64,000 nucleotides of DNA from Trichosphaerium sp. ATCC 40318 (taxonomy: Eukaryota; Discosea; Flabellinia; Trichosidae): the NCBI GenBank assembly GCA_038496445.1, contig JALMLS010000064.1, positions 62,001-126,000 of the forward strand, given 5' to 3'. A program made the position numbers and the translations under genes. Positions 1 to 11,380 of this stretch are shown one piece after another. The stretch's first letter is position 1, and each line of letters begins with the position of its first letter. Below the pieces are notes generated by a model. It was not told the DNA's origin. It did no database searches and was given only the letters and a program-made list of their open reading frames with translations.

Positions 1-69
1 CACCAGCGCTGGCATTCGCTGTTGCAGTTTGCATAGTTGGGAAAGTGTTGAATACCTAAACGAAGTCAA

Positions 70-354
70 GTGTACAAGTCAACACAAGTACATTGCTACT
101 ACAAAATGCAACGACGGTCTGAGCGTGTCATAGAATTAATCGCACATACTATGAGCGATATAGCAGCTTTACGCGCGATTTGTTGCACTTGTAAGATGTT
201 ACATAAAAGGATTGGACCAATCGCCACCAGGAAGCATGAATTAAGCTCCAGCCCACAGCGTAGACCTTCTACTGCATTTTTCGTCAGTGTTTTTGTTGTA
301 TTGCTGTCGTTTTATCTAGCAACGGCTGCTCTTTGGCGATCTTGTGGGAAATGA
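70..354 (+). CDS. Small hypothetical protein with C-terminal membrane segment
   Basis: An open frame of 94 codons. The last 35 residues hold one hydrophobic segment (FFVSVFVVLLSFYLATAALW) followed by a short polar tail and a stop, which is the layout of a tail-anchored or single-span membrane protein. The first ~60 residues are basic and Cys-containing with no family I recognise. A GTAC donor-like sequence lies just after the first codons, so the real gene may start further upstream, even outside the window, and this frame may only be its last exon. It converges on the nitrilase gene. Existence as a gene is uncertain. Confidence 0.35.
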   Translation: MYKSTQVHCYYKMQRRSERVIELIAHTMSDIAALRAICCTCKMLHKRIGPIATRKHELSSSPQRRPSTAFFVSVFVVLLSFYLATAALWRSCGK

Positions 355-555
355 TATCAAACGCTTTGAAAAAGTCACGTGGTCATTGTGTCAACAAGAG
401 TAACTAAAAGAATGCAAGCGGAACGGCGCAACACCAAGCCAAATGCAACTACAAAATAGTGTGTACTGCAAACTCTATCTGGAAGCTACAATGAATCGAT
501 AGCTACGGCGCAACATAAAAAAGAGAAAGGTGAAGTGAAAGCTTGAATAAAATAG

Positions 556-561
556 TTTATT
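556..561 (-). terminator. Putative poly(A) signal of the nitrilase gene
   Basis: AATAAA on the minus strand about 80 bases past the nitrilase stop codon. Assigned by motif and position only. Confidence 0.35.
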
Positions 562-641
562 TGATCTATACAATACTTGGTAATCTCATTCACATGCAAT
601 CGGGCAGCCCCATTTGATTGTACTTCTGAGTGCGTTTCACA

Positions 642-2260
642 CTACTCCTGTGTAGTTACAACGAGCTTGAGCAAGTCGGGACGTGCTGTTTTTGTGGTGA
701 GTATACTATGCGTCTTAGTGGTTGATCCAAAACACGTACAGTAGTGACCGGATATGTCCAAATTGTGTCTTTCTTCAATGACTGTTGCTCTATCCAAGGT
801 GTGGTAAAGAATACCTTCCTCACCGATCTAAATACCAAAGTCAACACGTGGGCATGTTAGATATGAAGACTTGCAAGAGGACCAGCAACAACGCCACCTT
901 TAGGATCAACAATCACCTAACTAAAGTAAGCAGCTGACCTTAACTTTTGCCAGTAACCGAGCCGCCATCTTGCATAAACTTAGAAGCATCCTAAATATTG
1001 ACGATTGTTAACTTGGTATGTGCAAGGATAATACCTGTTTTCCCTTTTCTTGTATGGCTGCTTTCAGAGGAAAATCCGCGTCGTCTAGGAATAATTAGCC
1101 ATCCCAGCTTAACATTTCTTTGTTTACCTAAGTGATCAAAAGCAGTCCATGACATTAGCCCGCATGCCTACAAATTAAGGATGGTAATGTGGACGTTTAG
1201 GCCTACTCTAATGCCATACCGAAATAACCCAAGTCCTACCTTCCAGTGCTATAAATCTGGTTATATCTTGAGTCAGTTTTTTACTCCCAGGCCTACTTTT
1301 ATAAAAACGTGACTGCATAACCATCAACGTACCACACTGCAACATGTATCATCTCACCTTGTTGGCGTAATGCAGTACGTGCAAGTGGTAACCTTATACA
1401 CCTTTAGAACCCAAACACGCATCGATACTTTTCATACCAATTCTCCCAACAATTCAATCCTCCAATAGGTCCAGCAGGAGATGGATAAACTACTAATCCT
1501 TTACCATCTCCATCAGCCTTTAGAGTACACGATAAGTTACGTTAACCCAATTTGACGTACCCATGTGAGACGTTCTTCAAACGTCGGTTTTATCTTTCTA
1601 TGACGGCCTAGTATCTGTCCATTGCTACCAATGACCAGCAAGGTGCAGTAAATCGACGTAGACGAAGTTTCTTTTTCAGCAATGCCTCCCATGAGCATTA
1701 CACCAAGCTCCCTTTTACAACAATAAAATGAAGAACAAGATGTACTCCAACGCACTTTGCAACAGCTCTCAACAATTAGGTAAGCGTTTAAAAGTCAGCC
1801 TAGCAACTACTGTGTACCTCATTTCATTGACAATGTCACCGTCCAAAGTCACTGCCTCTTCCCAATATTTTCTATACGCGGCTGAACATATTTCTGTGTT
1901 AGATTGTAAAGCAAAGAGAACAAAATGTACTCTTCTGGTCTTTGTTATTAAACTTTGCGCCATCTGTGAGGCTTATCCACTGTGGATACCCTAAAAGTGA
2001 CATGATGTCTTAGTGACATTTCCATCAATCATTTCTATATACCTGGAATCAGCGTTTCACCCCAAGTGATGAGCGTAGCCCCGCTTTTACAGTTTTTTTT
2101 GTTAGTTGTCATTACATTTGTACAAATCCGTCTCAACTAACCTCTCGCTCGCTTCTTGTATGAATTTCTTCAATTTATTCCATGTTTTACGAGCATCAAG
2201 CATTATTGGTTCGATTTGAATTACACCAACCTTAATTGTTGCGTCTTGTACAGCTGCCAT
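642..2260 (-). CDS. Nitrilase (carbon-nitrogen hydrolase family)
   Basis: Hydrolyses a C-N bond (nitrile, cyanide or related substrate) using a Glu-Lys-Cys triad. The start ATG at 2260 opens KVGVIQIEPIMLDARKTW, the usual first strand. Spliced exons then give GATLITWGETLIPGYPQW, carrying the catalytic Glu region; GRHRKIKPTFEERLTW, carrying the catalytic Lys; and GLNCWENW, carrying the nucleophilic Cys. The last exon gives ARPDLLKLVV, matching the family's C-terminal strand, before a TAG at 642. At least seven short introns are inferred, one as short as ~34-37 bases. The CWEN context and HRKIKPT motif favour the true nitrilase/cyanide hydratase branch over amidases or Nit1/Nit2. The substrate cannot be told from sequence. 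The exact 3' splice of the last intron is uncertain. Confidence 0.9.
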
Positions 2261-2464
2261 GATACTCACTAGAATTACGTTTATGAGGAAGGCACAAGTG
2301 TACTTAAGGCAGAGAACGGTACAAACAATGTGCCAATCAACACAATCCTTAACAAACGTGCTATGACGCGACTTTGAAATACAATGAACAAAACAATTGG
2401 TTTGTACTAGACGATACAATGTATTTATACAAGACAGGAAAAAAACTGTGGCACGTGACCCAAC

Positions 2465-5400
2465 TTATGCATATCTAGAGAGCACGGCGAGCACAATATT
2501 CCATCCGAACACTGCAAAAGAAAGTAAGCAAAACATAGTTTTGAATAGAGAGGCAAGCGTACGTAGTAAAGCAGCCGTGAAAATCGTCTCGGTGACGCGT
2601 CCTACTAGTCCAGGGTTTACAAAATCCTTGATTATCGCCTTTTGCGACTTTGTGATAACTAAGGGATACTACCATCAGCAAATACAGTTTAAAACAACAC
2701 AACGCACCATGCAAATCCTGGTTTGTATTGCGGAGCATCACTTCTTCAGTCTTATGAGCTTGTAGCTGTTCTAATAACAGTATAAGCATTTTTTTATAGA
2801 TAAAGAATGTACCCTGCAGAGTGACTGTGTGTGCCTCTAGTTCTTGCACAGTATCCTTCAATATTGTAACATCTGGAGTATCGTGACTAATCACTTCGCT
2901 CTTAAGAAGCGCTAATTCTGCCTTTTGGTCGGATACAGTTTCATTAAACATCTCCAACTCCTGCAACATCCACAATTAATCCAAATCCGCCAATGTAAAA
3001 ACAAGAATACGTACAGTAGTTTTCTCAGCTACATCTTTCTCTAGCTCCTCTACTTCATCTGATTTTTCTGCTAATGCAGATTTCACCTCTTCCAATTGCT
3101 TTTGGTGTGCCTTAAGAGTGTTCTCATGGAGCTGGCTCTTTTCTGAAAGTTCTTGCTCCTTCAACTTGGAGCGAGCTAGTTCTGGTTCTAATTTACTTAC
3201 TGCTTCTCTAAGAGTTTTCAACTCTGCTGCTTGTTCTGTAGTTTTTTCTTTCAAAGCGGCATTGTCCTAAACAATAATTAACTTGGGCCACTCTTTTGTC
3301 CAAAAAAGTACCTCGTTCAATGCTTCAGTGTTATGCTTGCTTTCCAGAATATCAGCTTGCTGAGAAGACACTAATTGGTCTTGATCCTTCAACTGTCGTC
3401 TGAGTTGCGCGATGACATTGGTAGTATCATCATTGCCATCTGTGAGCAAAGAGAGTTGTGCCTCATATGATGCAACATCACGTTTTAAGACTGAAATAGT
3501 CAACTTTTGTTCTTCAAACTCTACGAGTTGCTTGTTGTAATCGGTTTGCAGCTTGTCAAGATCCTTTTCAGTTTCTTCTAAGGCCTTGGAACGTTCGTCT
3601 ATAGTATTGACGTGCTCATTGAGCTGAGCTGAAAGGCGTTCGATATCATTGGCTTGAGTGGTTGCTTTCATTTCCTTGTTCAAAAGAGCAATATCTTTGA
3701 CGCTAATGTCATTTTGTAATCGTGATACTTCAGCACGAAATTCATTAAATTTCTCTTCATCAGCATCAGCTTGATTAGATAACTTGAGAATCTGCTCTTC
3801 CTTTTCTGTAAGTTTATCCTTCATTGACAAAGTAATGTCATCCTTCAAGTTCAATATTTGGGATTCCAAAGACGATATTCTTCGCGTTGATTCACCCTTT
3901 GTATTTGTTAGTTCCTGCTCTTTAAGCTCTAATTCTTTTTCCTTGACAGCCAGATCTCTCTCCAACTCTAACAGCAACAATTTAGGAAACATCAAAAAAA
4001 GGTTGGACGCGAGCAAAAACAACTTACGGTGTACTTGTTCTTCAAGTGAACAGTTCTTTGCTACTTGCTCTGCTACTACCTTTTCCCTGTTGGCAGCTTC
4101 TTGATGCCACTTTTCAGAATTCTCTTGTAAGAAGTCTTGGTTCATACTGTTTCTTTTTGCCTTTCTCTGCACTTGCAGTACCTTGTCCTCCAATTCCAAT
4201 ATTTCTCCATTTTTAACTACACGTGTAAGCCACGTGAAAGTTGTGAGTCATATAGATACACGTACTTTGTACTAAGCGCTTGCCCTGTTCAACAACTTCA
4301 TCTAACTCTTCAACACGGGTATTGGCATCAGTGAGTTGTGCTTTTAATTCTCTCGTGTTGTCTGTTGATAGTGCCAATTGGCGTTTCAATTCCTCAATTT
4401 CTTCTTGCGCTTCGTTCAGCATGGTAACATCCTTCTTAATCTTTTCATCCTTTTCAGCTAGTTCTTCATCTTTAACAGCTAATTCTTCTTCACGTTGCTC
4501 GTCCTTAGTGGAGCTGATTGTCATCACCTGCGATTCTAATCTTTCTATGTCTGCTCCCCAAGCCTTGAGCTGTGCACTGCTGGTCTCCCGTTCTAGAACA
4601 AGCTCGTCGTTTAGCCTTTGTACTGCTTTAGACTCATTATCTTGGTCCCTATCTATTACAAAATAAGTCGTCAAGATAACACGAGTATGAAAAAAAAACT
4701 CCCACAGAAAACCGCCTTGAACTATTATTTGCTCGTTATTGAAAATCATCATACCTGCTATTACTTTTTCTTTCGCCTCCACTTCAGCTGCTAAAGCGTC
4801 AACTTGTCGTGTAAGATCCGTAACATGCTGTTGCATCTGACTCTCTACAAACCAAAAAATGAGTGTTGATGATATTCACAATAAACAAATTTATCACCTT
4901 CCAAATATTGCACAAGGTTAGAGAGGCGATCGATGGTATTGTCAATCGTTTCTGGATTACTCCCAGCATTTAGACGCTTGTGTCTCTTTAGCTTGGCAAT
5001 CTGCTCCTTTAATGCTAGCGCTTGCTTCTTTATATTAGAGAGTTGGGTACTATGGCTATTGTCGGAATGCGCTGGTTATCAATTATTTAGCCAAAAACGG
5101 TAATAAATCTGCAGTACCTTCCAAATTCTCTACTATCTCGCAAAGCTCCTTTATAGTCTCGTCGCTCACTGTGCTTATTATTGGTTGTGGCTCAACGAGA
5201 GTTACAGTTTTTTCTTCTGGAGCTGTGCTGATGCTCGAGGCAGCATCATTCATGCCATTCGCCCATGTCTTTCGTCGGTTGTGAGAAAAAACGCGAGTTG
5301 GTTTCTTTCCTGGCGACTTTTCTTTGCCACCGCTGTTCTCCTCTAATACGAAAAATGTAAATACAGCAGGTCGCGTAAAAAGATTGGCAAATTCCCAGCT

Positions 5401-5788
5401 TTCAATATTCGTGTAAAAAAAGGCACAACGGGTTTCTACAGCAATGCAACAACACACCACGGCCACCAACGGCGCGCTGGGCCAAAAGTGAAACCGCCGT
5501 GCAGGTACCCAAAACGGTCGTGTTGTCGTATTAGCTACGGCGGTTATAACGCGTACCAGAGTCACTGAGCGGGTCTGTAACCACATTCAACTTTTTGCTC
5601 TTCCTTCTAGAAAGCAACGAACGGCCACTCTTTGAGCGCTTTGGTTTCGACGGTGACGGAGTTGATGGCGCAGAAAGAGATTCGCTAAACTCCCCTTCGT
5701 CTCCTGAAGCCTCATCTAACGCTGAATCCTTCTTTTTGACTTTAGTATTGAAAGTCTTAATAGATAGCTTCCTCTTGAGGGCCTTCAT
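2465..5788 (-). CDS. Long coiled-coil, tail-anchored protein (golgin-like)
   Basis: A multi-exon gene with a Ser/Lys-rich, probably disordered N-terminus (MKALKRKLSIKTFNTK, then SAPSTPSPSKPKRSKS), followed by several hundred residues of heptad-rich Glu/Lys/Gln coiled coil (about 2800-5080). The annotation hinges on the last two exons. Using acceptors near 2660 and 2513, the frame runs through TETIFTAALL and then LFGWNIVLAVLSRYA to a stop, so the protein ends in one hydrophobic segment and a three-residue tail. An N-terminal coiled-coil rod with a C-terminal membrane anchor is the plan of golgin-84, giantin and CASP-type Golgi tethers, so vesicle tethering is the likely role by inference. No sequence motif proves the family. 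Other coiled-coil proteins remain possible. Confidence 0.7.
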
Positions 5789-5961
5789 TGTGAAAAACGG
5801 GAAATTTGCGTATTTCTGTTATTCGGCAACAACTTAGCCGAGATAAGTACGTGAATAAAGGGTAACGATTTTGAACTGTATTTATTATTCTACAAATGCG
5901 TTTTACGCACGGACGCCCTACTTTTTGGGCAATAAATTACGGGTTTTTGTTTGGTGTTGTT

Positions 5962-6909
5962 TTAGCGTGTAAGTAGCTCTGCAAAATTCTTATCTACAGT
6001 GTTTACAGTATCGTCAAGCCTGCGTGAGTACATACAACAGCAACACATCATGCCCATTGCAATCATTCCAACAACAAAGCCACCTACAACAGCAACCACA
6101 ATCCATTCCAAGAGTGGTACACTCTCTGCGAATGATGACTGGCACGAAGGATATGGTATCTGATTTGTATAAATTAGCAAAATACACGTGGAATAATTAA
6201 ACAAAAAAAAGCACTAAGTGTGCTAAACGTACCGGCCAATAAGTGCACGTGGAAGTCGAATCCGTCCTAGGTATACCCGGTCTGGTGCCTGTGTAGCATT
6301 CCAATTCCTGTTCCTAAAAAAAAAGTGACGTTAGATATCACCACAGTGGTTTATGCGCCATCGCAATGAAACGCACCACGTCATAAAACAGTCGATAAAA
6401 AACTGCTGTACGATTGTTGTGATGATGCAATGTGAAACCATCAGTGGTGTTTACAGCGAAAAACAAAATTTGTAGCCCTACAACAACAAAAAAAAGTGAG
6501 TTGCAAATATTTTAACACAATTTCTCGAGAAGGAAATCCTCCGTGTCAAAATTACCCGGTGTAGCTCCACCATTGCGACATCCGTGAGGAGAGTGATAAT
6601 AAGGAGAGTCAAGGAACCCGGAGAGCTACAAATTTCATTTAGCGTTCAACATCGACAAACGCAAGTAATGCGGCCACGAACATGTATCCACTCGAAGCTA
6701 CATCCTTTCCACAAGTGCGAAACTCGCAAATACACCTGAGAATCTCCAGAGACGTTATGTATTGCAGTAATTGTTCCAGACGCCACTAAATCACTGGATT
6801 CGAATTGCTCAGGTATTTGTTTAGCTTGTAGACAAGTCTGCGAACTAATTGCGACGTATAGTAACGTTAAGATAAATACACGCGTTGTCATAAGCTCTAA
6901 AAACCCCAT
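5962..6909 (-). CDS. Small type I membrane protein with signal peptide and Cys-rich juxtamembrane tail
   Basis: The first exon encodes a signal peptide (MTTRVFILTLLYVAISS from an ATG at 6891; an in-frame ATG at 6909 adds six residues). It continues SSDLVASGTITAIHN and YLRVSHLWKGC, a pattern that loosely recalls NTR/TIMP-type domains (inference only). Two short middle exons contain Cys and Gly residues. The last exon has a Cys and then a clear transmembrane segment (WIVVAVVGGFVVGMIAMGMM), immediately followed by CCCCMYSRR, four cysteines that would be good palmitoylation sites, and a ~20-residue cytoplasmic tail. The splice choices of the two middle exons are uncertain. Function unknown; probably a surface or endosomal protein. 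Confidence 0.6.
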
Positions 6910-7177
6910 GCTGTCATGTGTAAAATTGTTGGGGTAATTTCGAAGCCCCAAGTGTTGAATGAGGTGGCTTAATCAGGCAATTACAGGCATGCAATTTCTA
7001 TATTAATATGTCCAAAACTTGAGTTGGGAGTAAACAAACGCTCGAGTAATTGAGTGTTTAAATTGCCGTAAAAACGGTATTTATTCAAGACAAAAGCAAA
7101 ACGTGGTCTCCTTTTTTCGCAAGCTGTCTTTTATTGCACTTATAGTGTTGGTTCATTCATAAGCGCGCTTTAAGCGT

Positions 7178-8781
7178 TCACTTGGAGAGCTTGACGAGTT
7201 TGTCGGCGGATACACCAGCGCACAACTCTTCGGTGAGATCAAAAGCGGAAACTTTTTTGCCTTCAACGTCAAAGTCTGGGTTATCAGCGAGTTTGCCGAC
7301 ACCATCTACGGAGACACCCTTGCTGACAAGGAGAGCACCAAAAGCGGTGTCTTTGTACTCCAAAGGTCCAAAAAATCTTGGGAGCTCAACCATACCTTCT
7401 AGAGGTCCAGCGGACATGTGCACCTAAGCAAATATATTTAGATGGTTTACATTTTGGCTAACGTACACCGTTGCAACCGGAGGATACTTCTTTGAGACCG
7501 ATTTTGTCCTTGTTTACCAAAAACAAATTACGAATGGAACCTAAGCAAACAACTGTTACGCAAACCAAAAAAAGGTAATATGCTGTATACCTTCGACAGC
7601 CTTGTTAGGGTTGGTGACACCAGCGAGTTTTTCTCTCAAATCTCCCCAAGCCATCTAATAATGTGTTAATGTGATGTTGAAAGAACGTGGAATTAATGGT
7701 GCTGGGTTTTTTGACAGCTGTTAACTGTTAAAGATAAACAGAGTATTCTGACAGCCTGCAGATACTGCTAAAGTTATACATTTGACAAAAACGCTAAAAC
7801 GCTCACCACTGAACGTTTGGTGTCCTTGGTACAGTGGAGATGTAAACCGGAAAAAAATGCATTTTGCATTGTGTTTTTTTTTTAATGCCAAAATTCAGTG
7901 CTGTGCGACAATCGCTGTCAGTATTGACCAATGCGCCAAGTGACAGCGAGAATTTTGGCATGTCCACAAAATTGTTTTCTTCAAAATAACGTACTTTTGA
8001 ACGGCATTCCAAAGCTACGATAGCATTACCAGGGGTAGTGTATGGTACCTGTGTAAAACTTTAGAGACCATAAAATTATTTCCTGTACAACGTACGAGTT
8101 GGTAAGCGTGGAAAGGGTTAAGAACAATGTATGGCTTTCCAGAAACCTACAGACGCGTTACAATACGCCATAAACACAAATGTTGTACCTTGATGGACAT
8201 GGCGTATGTACCGCCAGCCAAACGGGTGGTTCCAAGGTTGTCATTGACAACGCTCAATGAGAAAGGAGTGAAATCCTGATAGTCTAAGTTAGTGAAAGTG
8301 GTTTTTGTGCAAGTTGCATACAGGGTACAATTTCAAGAATTGGTGACCTCCCATAACTTCGGCGCCAGGTTGATCCTTGAGCATTTTGTCCAAGTTTTCC
8401 TTTGCTGACTATTCCAATAGCGTTAAAAATACGCAAAAACAAGTTGTACTGTACCTGTGTGATCACAGATGGGCCTTCTTTGCTGATTTGAGCAATAACA
8501 CCGTAGTGCTTTACCATGGCGTCGGTTTTGTCGAGGTAGCTACCGCCAATGACACGGATCGCACCAAATTCAACACCAGACTCTTTGAGTTTGTTCAAAC
8601 CAAGCTCCAAGGCGACCTTGAAATTAATACCGGCTTTGGTATCTGTTACTTCTGGTTTGAAGAAGAAGGTAAATTGGTTTACTGATGGATCAGCAGGGGC
8701 TTTGTATGGTACAACCCACTCGTCTTCGACAGACTTTGAGGTAACATTGGAGAAGGCCTTGAGAATTGCTTCGACGCTCAT
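7178..8781 (-). CDS. Nucleoside diphosphate kinase-like protein, diverged
   Basis: Seven or so exons. The first gives TFFFKPEVTD, then GVEFGAIRVIGGSYLDK and KHYGVIAQIS, which follow the NDK fold order (first strand, helix, HYG/HY motif). Later exons give PGNAIVALECRSK, then TNPNKAVEGSIRNLF and NGVHMSAGPLEGMVELPRFF. These align by eye with the NDK elements ATDPxxAxPGTIRxxF and NxxHGSDS, so the active-site His appears present, while the HGSDS context is changed to HMSAG. The C-terminus extends ~60 residues beyond a normal NDK. NDKs transfer the gamma-phosphate between NTPs and NDPs through this His. Whether this protein is active is open. The intron between ECRSK and WGDLREK is ~340 bases, far longer than its neighbours, and carries the inverted repeat at 7886-7960. 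Confidence 0.6.
7886..7960. repeat. Nested inverted repeat inside the long intron of the NDK-like gene
   Basis: Outer arms TGCCAAAATTC (7886-7896) and GAATTTTGGCA (7950-7960) are perfect complements. Inner arms TCGCTGTCA (7912-7920) and TGACAGCGA (7941-7949) are also perfect. A one-sided 15-base bulge lies between the 5' arms and a 20-base loop at the tip. As RNA this would fold to a 20-bp helix with one asymmetric bulge. Confidence 0.7.
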
Positions 8782-8957
8782 GATAAAATTGCTTAACGCT
8801 CTTAAATATTAAGTTGCAACTAAATGGACGTGCTTGACACGCAACGCAGTTGATTTTTTTCACTCCCTAAGTACGCTACACCGTGTCAACAATTAGCGAA
8901 AAGTTTTTATGCTTAAGTTTATTGGTACAATGCAATAGCTGCTATTTAGAGGTGTAT

Positions 8958-9403
8958 TCAATTGTTTGGTTCTTTGTTCTTGTTCATTTCCACATGCACA
9001 ATTTTTAACTCTTTAACGTCCTTGTTCCTTTTTTCTCGCCCAAATAAACCTACGGCAGTCTCGGATAATCCATCAGCCTCATCAGCAGATACATAGCTGA
9101 ACAAATCGAATCTGTGATAGAGCACCAAGTAGCCGTGATTATGTGTAAAGAAACGGGACGCTGAGAAGTCTGCCTGCGGTGTGCCTGGTACCACTGGGCC
9201 ATGCTTTTGAAGTATTTCTTTTGCTGGAATTGCACTTTGAGTAAAAACAAAAAAAAAAAAAAGCAAATAATTTGTTTTATTATCTTACCTTTTGTTTCAA
9301 TGTCCTCCTCAGGATCTACTACTACAACTGTGTTGTTGCTAAATAGGACCCAACAAGGCGCTTCGAAAAATGTTTCTCTGAGTATAGCTATAGTTTCGTC
9401 CAA
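8958..9403 (-). CDS. Small hypothetical protein, two exons
   Basis: Exon 1 starts MDETIAILRETFFEAP and ends near VDPEEDIETKG. An intron with an A-rich/T-rich tract (about 9230-9285) is followed by exon 2: AIPAKEILQKHGPVVPGTP, then DFSASRFFTHNHGYLVLYH, ending in a Lys/Asn-rich tail with the stop at 8958. The total is about 135 residues. There is no signal peptide or membrane segment and I recognise no family. The mixed hydrophobic/charged pattern looks like a small globular soluble protein. Confidence 0.6.
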
Positions 9404-9458
9404 TCCTTCCTAATGCAACCGTTATATAAGGAAACGAACATTCTTGGACTAAGAAAAG

Positions 9459-9775
9459 TCACGTGGGGTGGTATTTAAAAATATCATTTTTCAAAAGAAT
9501 GTTCAATTTGCAATAATTGGTGGCTACGCGTACGTGGTGCTCCTCACGCTGCTCTTCAGAAGAAAGCCACATCAAACCAGAAAAACTAAGCAAGCCGATT
9601 ATTCCTGTGGAAGCCAGTGCAGTGGTGGTGTTGTTAGGTCTATAGCTCACACTTGTGAAGTTAGACCTAAACTGGACTCTGTTCTTTACATTGCGTTGGT
9701 ACGTCCGCTTTCTCTGGTACTTATTATCACGTGTGTGGTTGTATGAAAAACGCCTAGCAAGTACGGTTCGCATTG
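9459..9775 (-). CDS. Small hypothetical protein, possibly mitochondrial, one membrane segment
   Basis: An ATG at 9775 opens MRTVLARRFSYNHTRDNKY, an Arg-rich, acid-poor start that could be a mitochondrial presequence. About 50 residues later comes a single hydrophobic segment (ALASTGIIGLLSFSGLMWL) and then SSEEQREEHH. A GTACGCG donor-like sequence follows HH, so the frame's last ~24 residues may be intronic and the true end may differ. No family recognised. An alternative is that only the first part is coding. Confidence 0.45.
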
Positions 9776-9856
9776 TATCGCAGTATTTATTTGACACAAC
9801 GAGACGACTTAAACAGATAAAAAAAAGAAGCCAGTAAAGAATAACAAGCATTGAGC

Positions 9857-9862
9857 TTTATT
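9857..9862 (-). terminator. Putative poly(A) signal of the MRH receptor gene
   Basis: AATAAA on the minus strand about 11 bases beyond the stop of the 9873-11028 gene. Confidence 0.4.
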
Positions 9863-9872
9863 AAAATGGCAG

Positions 9873-11028
9873 TTACAGTCCACCACTGGGTTGTTCGCTT
9901 GCTGGCGATTCGTATTCTCTCGTGGTACCGTATTCTCCTTCCTTTCCAGTAGCAGTGTTAACAAGGAACATGACGCCATCTTTGACATAGCCAGGGAAAT
10001 TTACCCAAAAGTAATAGTTTGGGAGCAAGTGGTGTTTGTCGCTCCATGGTCGCTGCCTGCGGGTACGAGAATTATAATTTACATAAAACTTGTTTTTACG
10101 GAGAAACGTACTCTTTGAATCTGTTCCACATAACACCAGCCACAATATAAATGACAATGCCTACGATCAATAAAATAAGGAGGATCGTGCCGACGCTAAC
10201 GCCGCCTCCGCCAAGGCCTCCACTTCCACCACCGCCACTTGAACCACCTGGGCAAGCGTTTTTGGATCGTACAGTTATCTACTCTCATAAGTTCAAGAAA
10301 AAAAAAACCCGGCGTCCGTACTATAGGGTTGTAAATGGCAGAGTTATCAACTTCTGTGTTCTCAAACCCTTTTGAATAATTGTCAGTAAAAAACCAATGT
10401 CACGACACTTTATACCAGAGAATGATGGATCGCAAATAAGTATCAAGTTACTGATAGAACCACCATCAGCATCTGTTAAGAAGTTAACAGAATATTTGTA
10501 AAAAAGGTGCACAACTACAACAGACTTACAGCCAAACTCTATCTCAACACCCGAATCTCCACCTGTGTTGCTGTAGGATCTAAATGTGGTTTTGTCCGAG
10601 GTATACATGCCTTCGCAATAAGTATACGCCGATTCGTCCCATCGACCCTCCCACGCAGAACATACACCACATTGGCTGTCTCCTTTTACAAAGGTATGAG
10701 TGTCACGTGATTTAATGGTGATTTTCGCACGTACCGACATTACCACAATTTTGTCCGGTATTGCCACAAACAAACCAACGGTAATGGTAAGATGTTGTAT
10801 GGCCACCTTGTTTTTCTTGCTGACCCAAGGCCTGTAGGTGACATAAATAAACAAATTGATTAAAAAGCTTTTTGCGTACAGTAAGGCCAGAGAGATCATA
10901 TGTAGTGCCACCGACTATTCATTATTAACAAATCACGTTATCTTTATTATCGTACCGTCTAAGTTGCCACAATCAGGTGGAAACGCCAAAGCGATAGTAA
11001 CACAGAGAGTAAGGAAAGTTGCTAACAT
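9873..11028 (-). CDS. MRH-domain type I receptor, Atg27 / cation-dependent mannose-6-phosphate receptor type
   Basis: A sorting-receptor-like protein of the secretory/endolysosomal system. The signal peptide is MLATFLTLCVTIALAF (ATG at 11028). The lumenal MRH domain shows TYDLSGLT, then YRWFVCGNTGQNCGN, GVCSAWEG and CDPSFSG, the usual Cys-spaced order of this lectin fold. A Gly-rich stretch leads to a transmembrane helix (VGTILLILLIVGIVIYIVAG). The cytoplasmic tail contains LPNYYFWVNFPGYVKDGVMF, the IPN-FW-LP-VKDG signature shared by CD-MPR and Atg27 proteins. It diverges from the apyrase gene across a ~350-base gap. I cannot tell autophagy (Atg27) from M6P-type cargo sorting without a tree, and sugar-binding residues were not checked individually. 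Confidence 0.85.
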
Positions 11029-11380
11029 TGTTCTCGCTATACAAATAAGTAAGAAATTTCTTACCTCTCTACAAGGTAATTACAAGCGCGGCGTACCCAT
11101 GAAGCGAAGCTTAGGTGAGTTGAGCAATAAATAAGTGCGATGTGGCTTATAGTTCAAAATTTTGTTTGACATTCTTCTTTAAAGACAAACTTTCTCGAGT
11201 TGTAACAATCACGTGCAAATTTAACTACATATCTCACTTCGTACCAGTTGCAGCACGTAAAATAACGCTGTTGCAAAGTACAATAGTCGATATCAACAAC
11301 ACCAGCCAGTTGCTTTATGAGCAACGGCAAACTCGGATTGGAAATGGCGTTTTGTAAACCGCGCTTAATGCCGTTTCGTT
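11029..11380. promoter_or_regulatory. Divergent intergenic region between MRH receptor and apyrase genes
   Basis: About 350 bases between two divergent start codons, presumably holding both promoters. I see no clear TATA box or repeated site. One short basic frame on the minus strand (11154-11456) crosses it but shows no family features. Confidence 0.5.

Noticed and set aside
3784-4666. Ser-rich plus-strand frames opposite the coiled-coil gene (3784-4104, 4280-4666)
   Set aside because: They are mirror images of Glu/Lys-rich coiled-coil codons on the minus strand and show no splice or protein features of their own.
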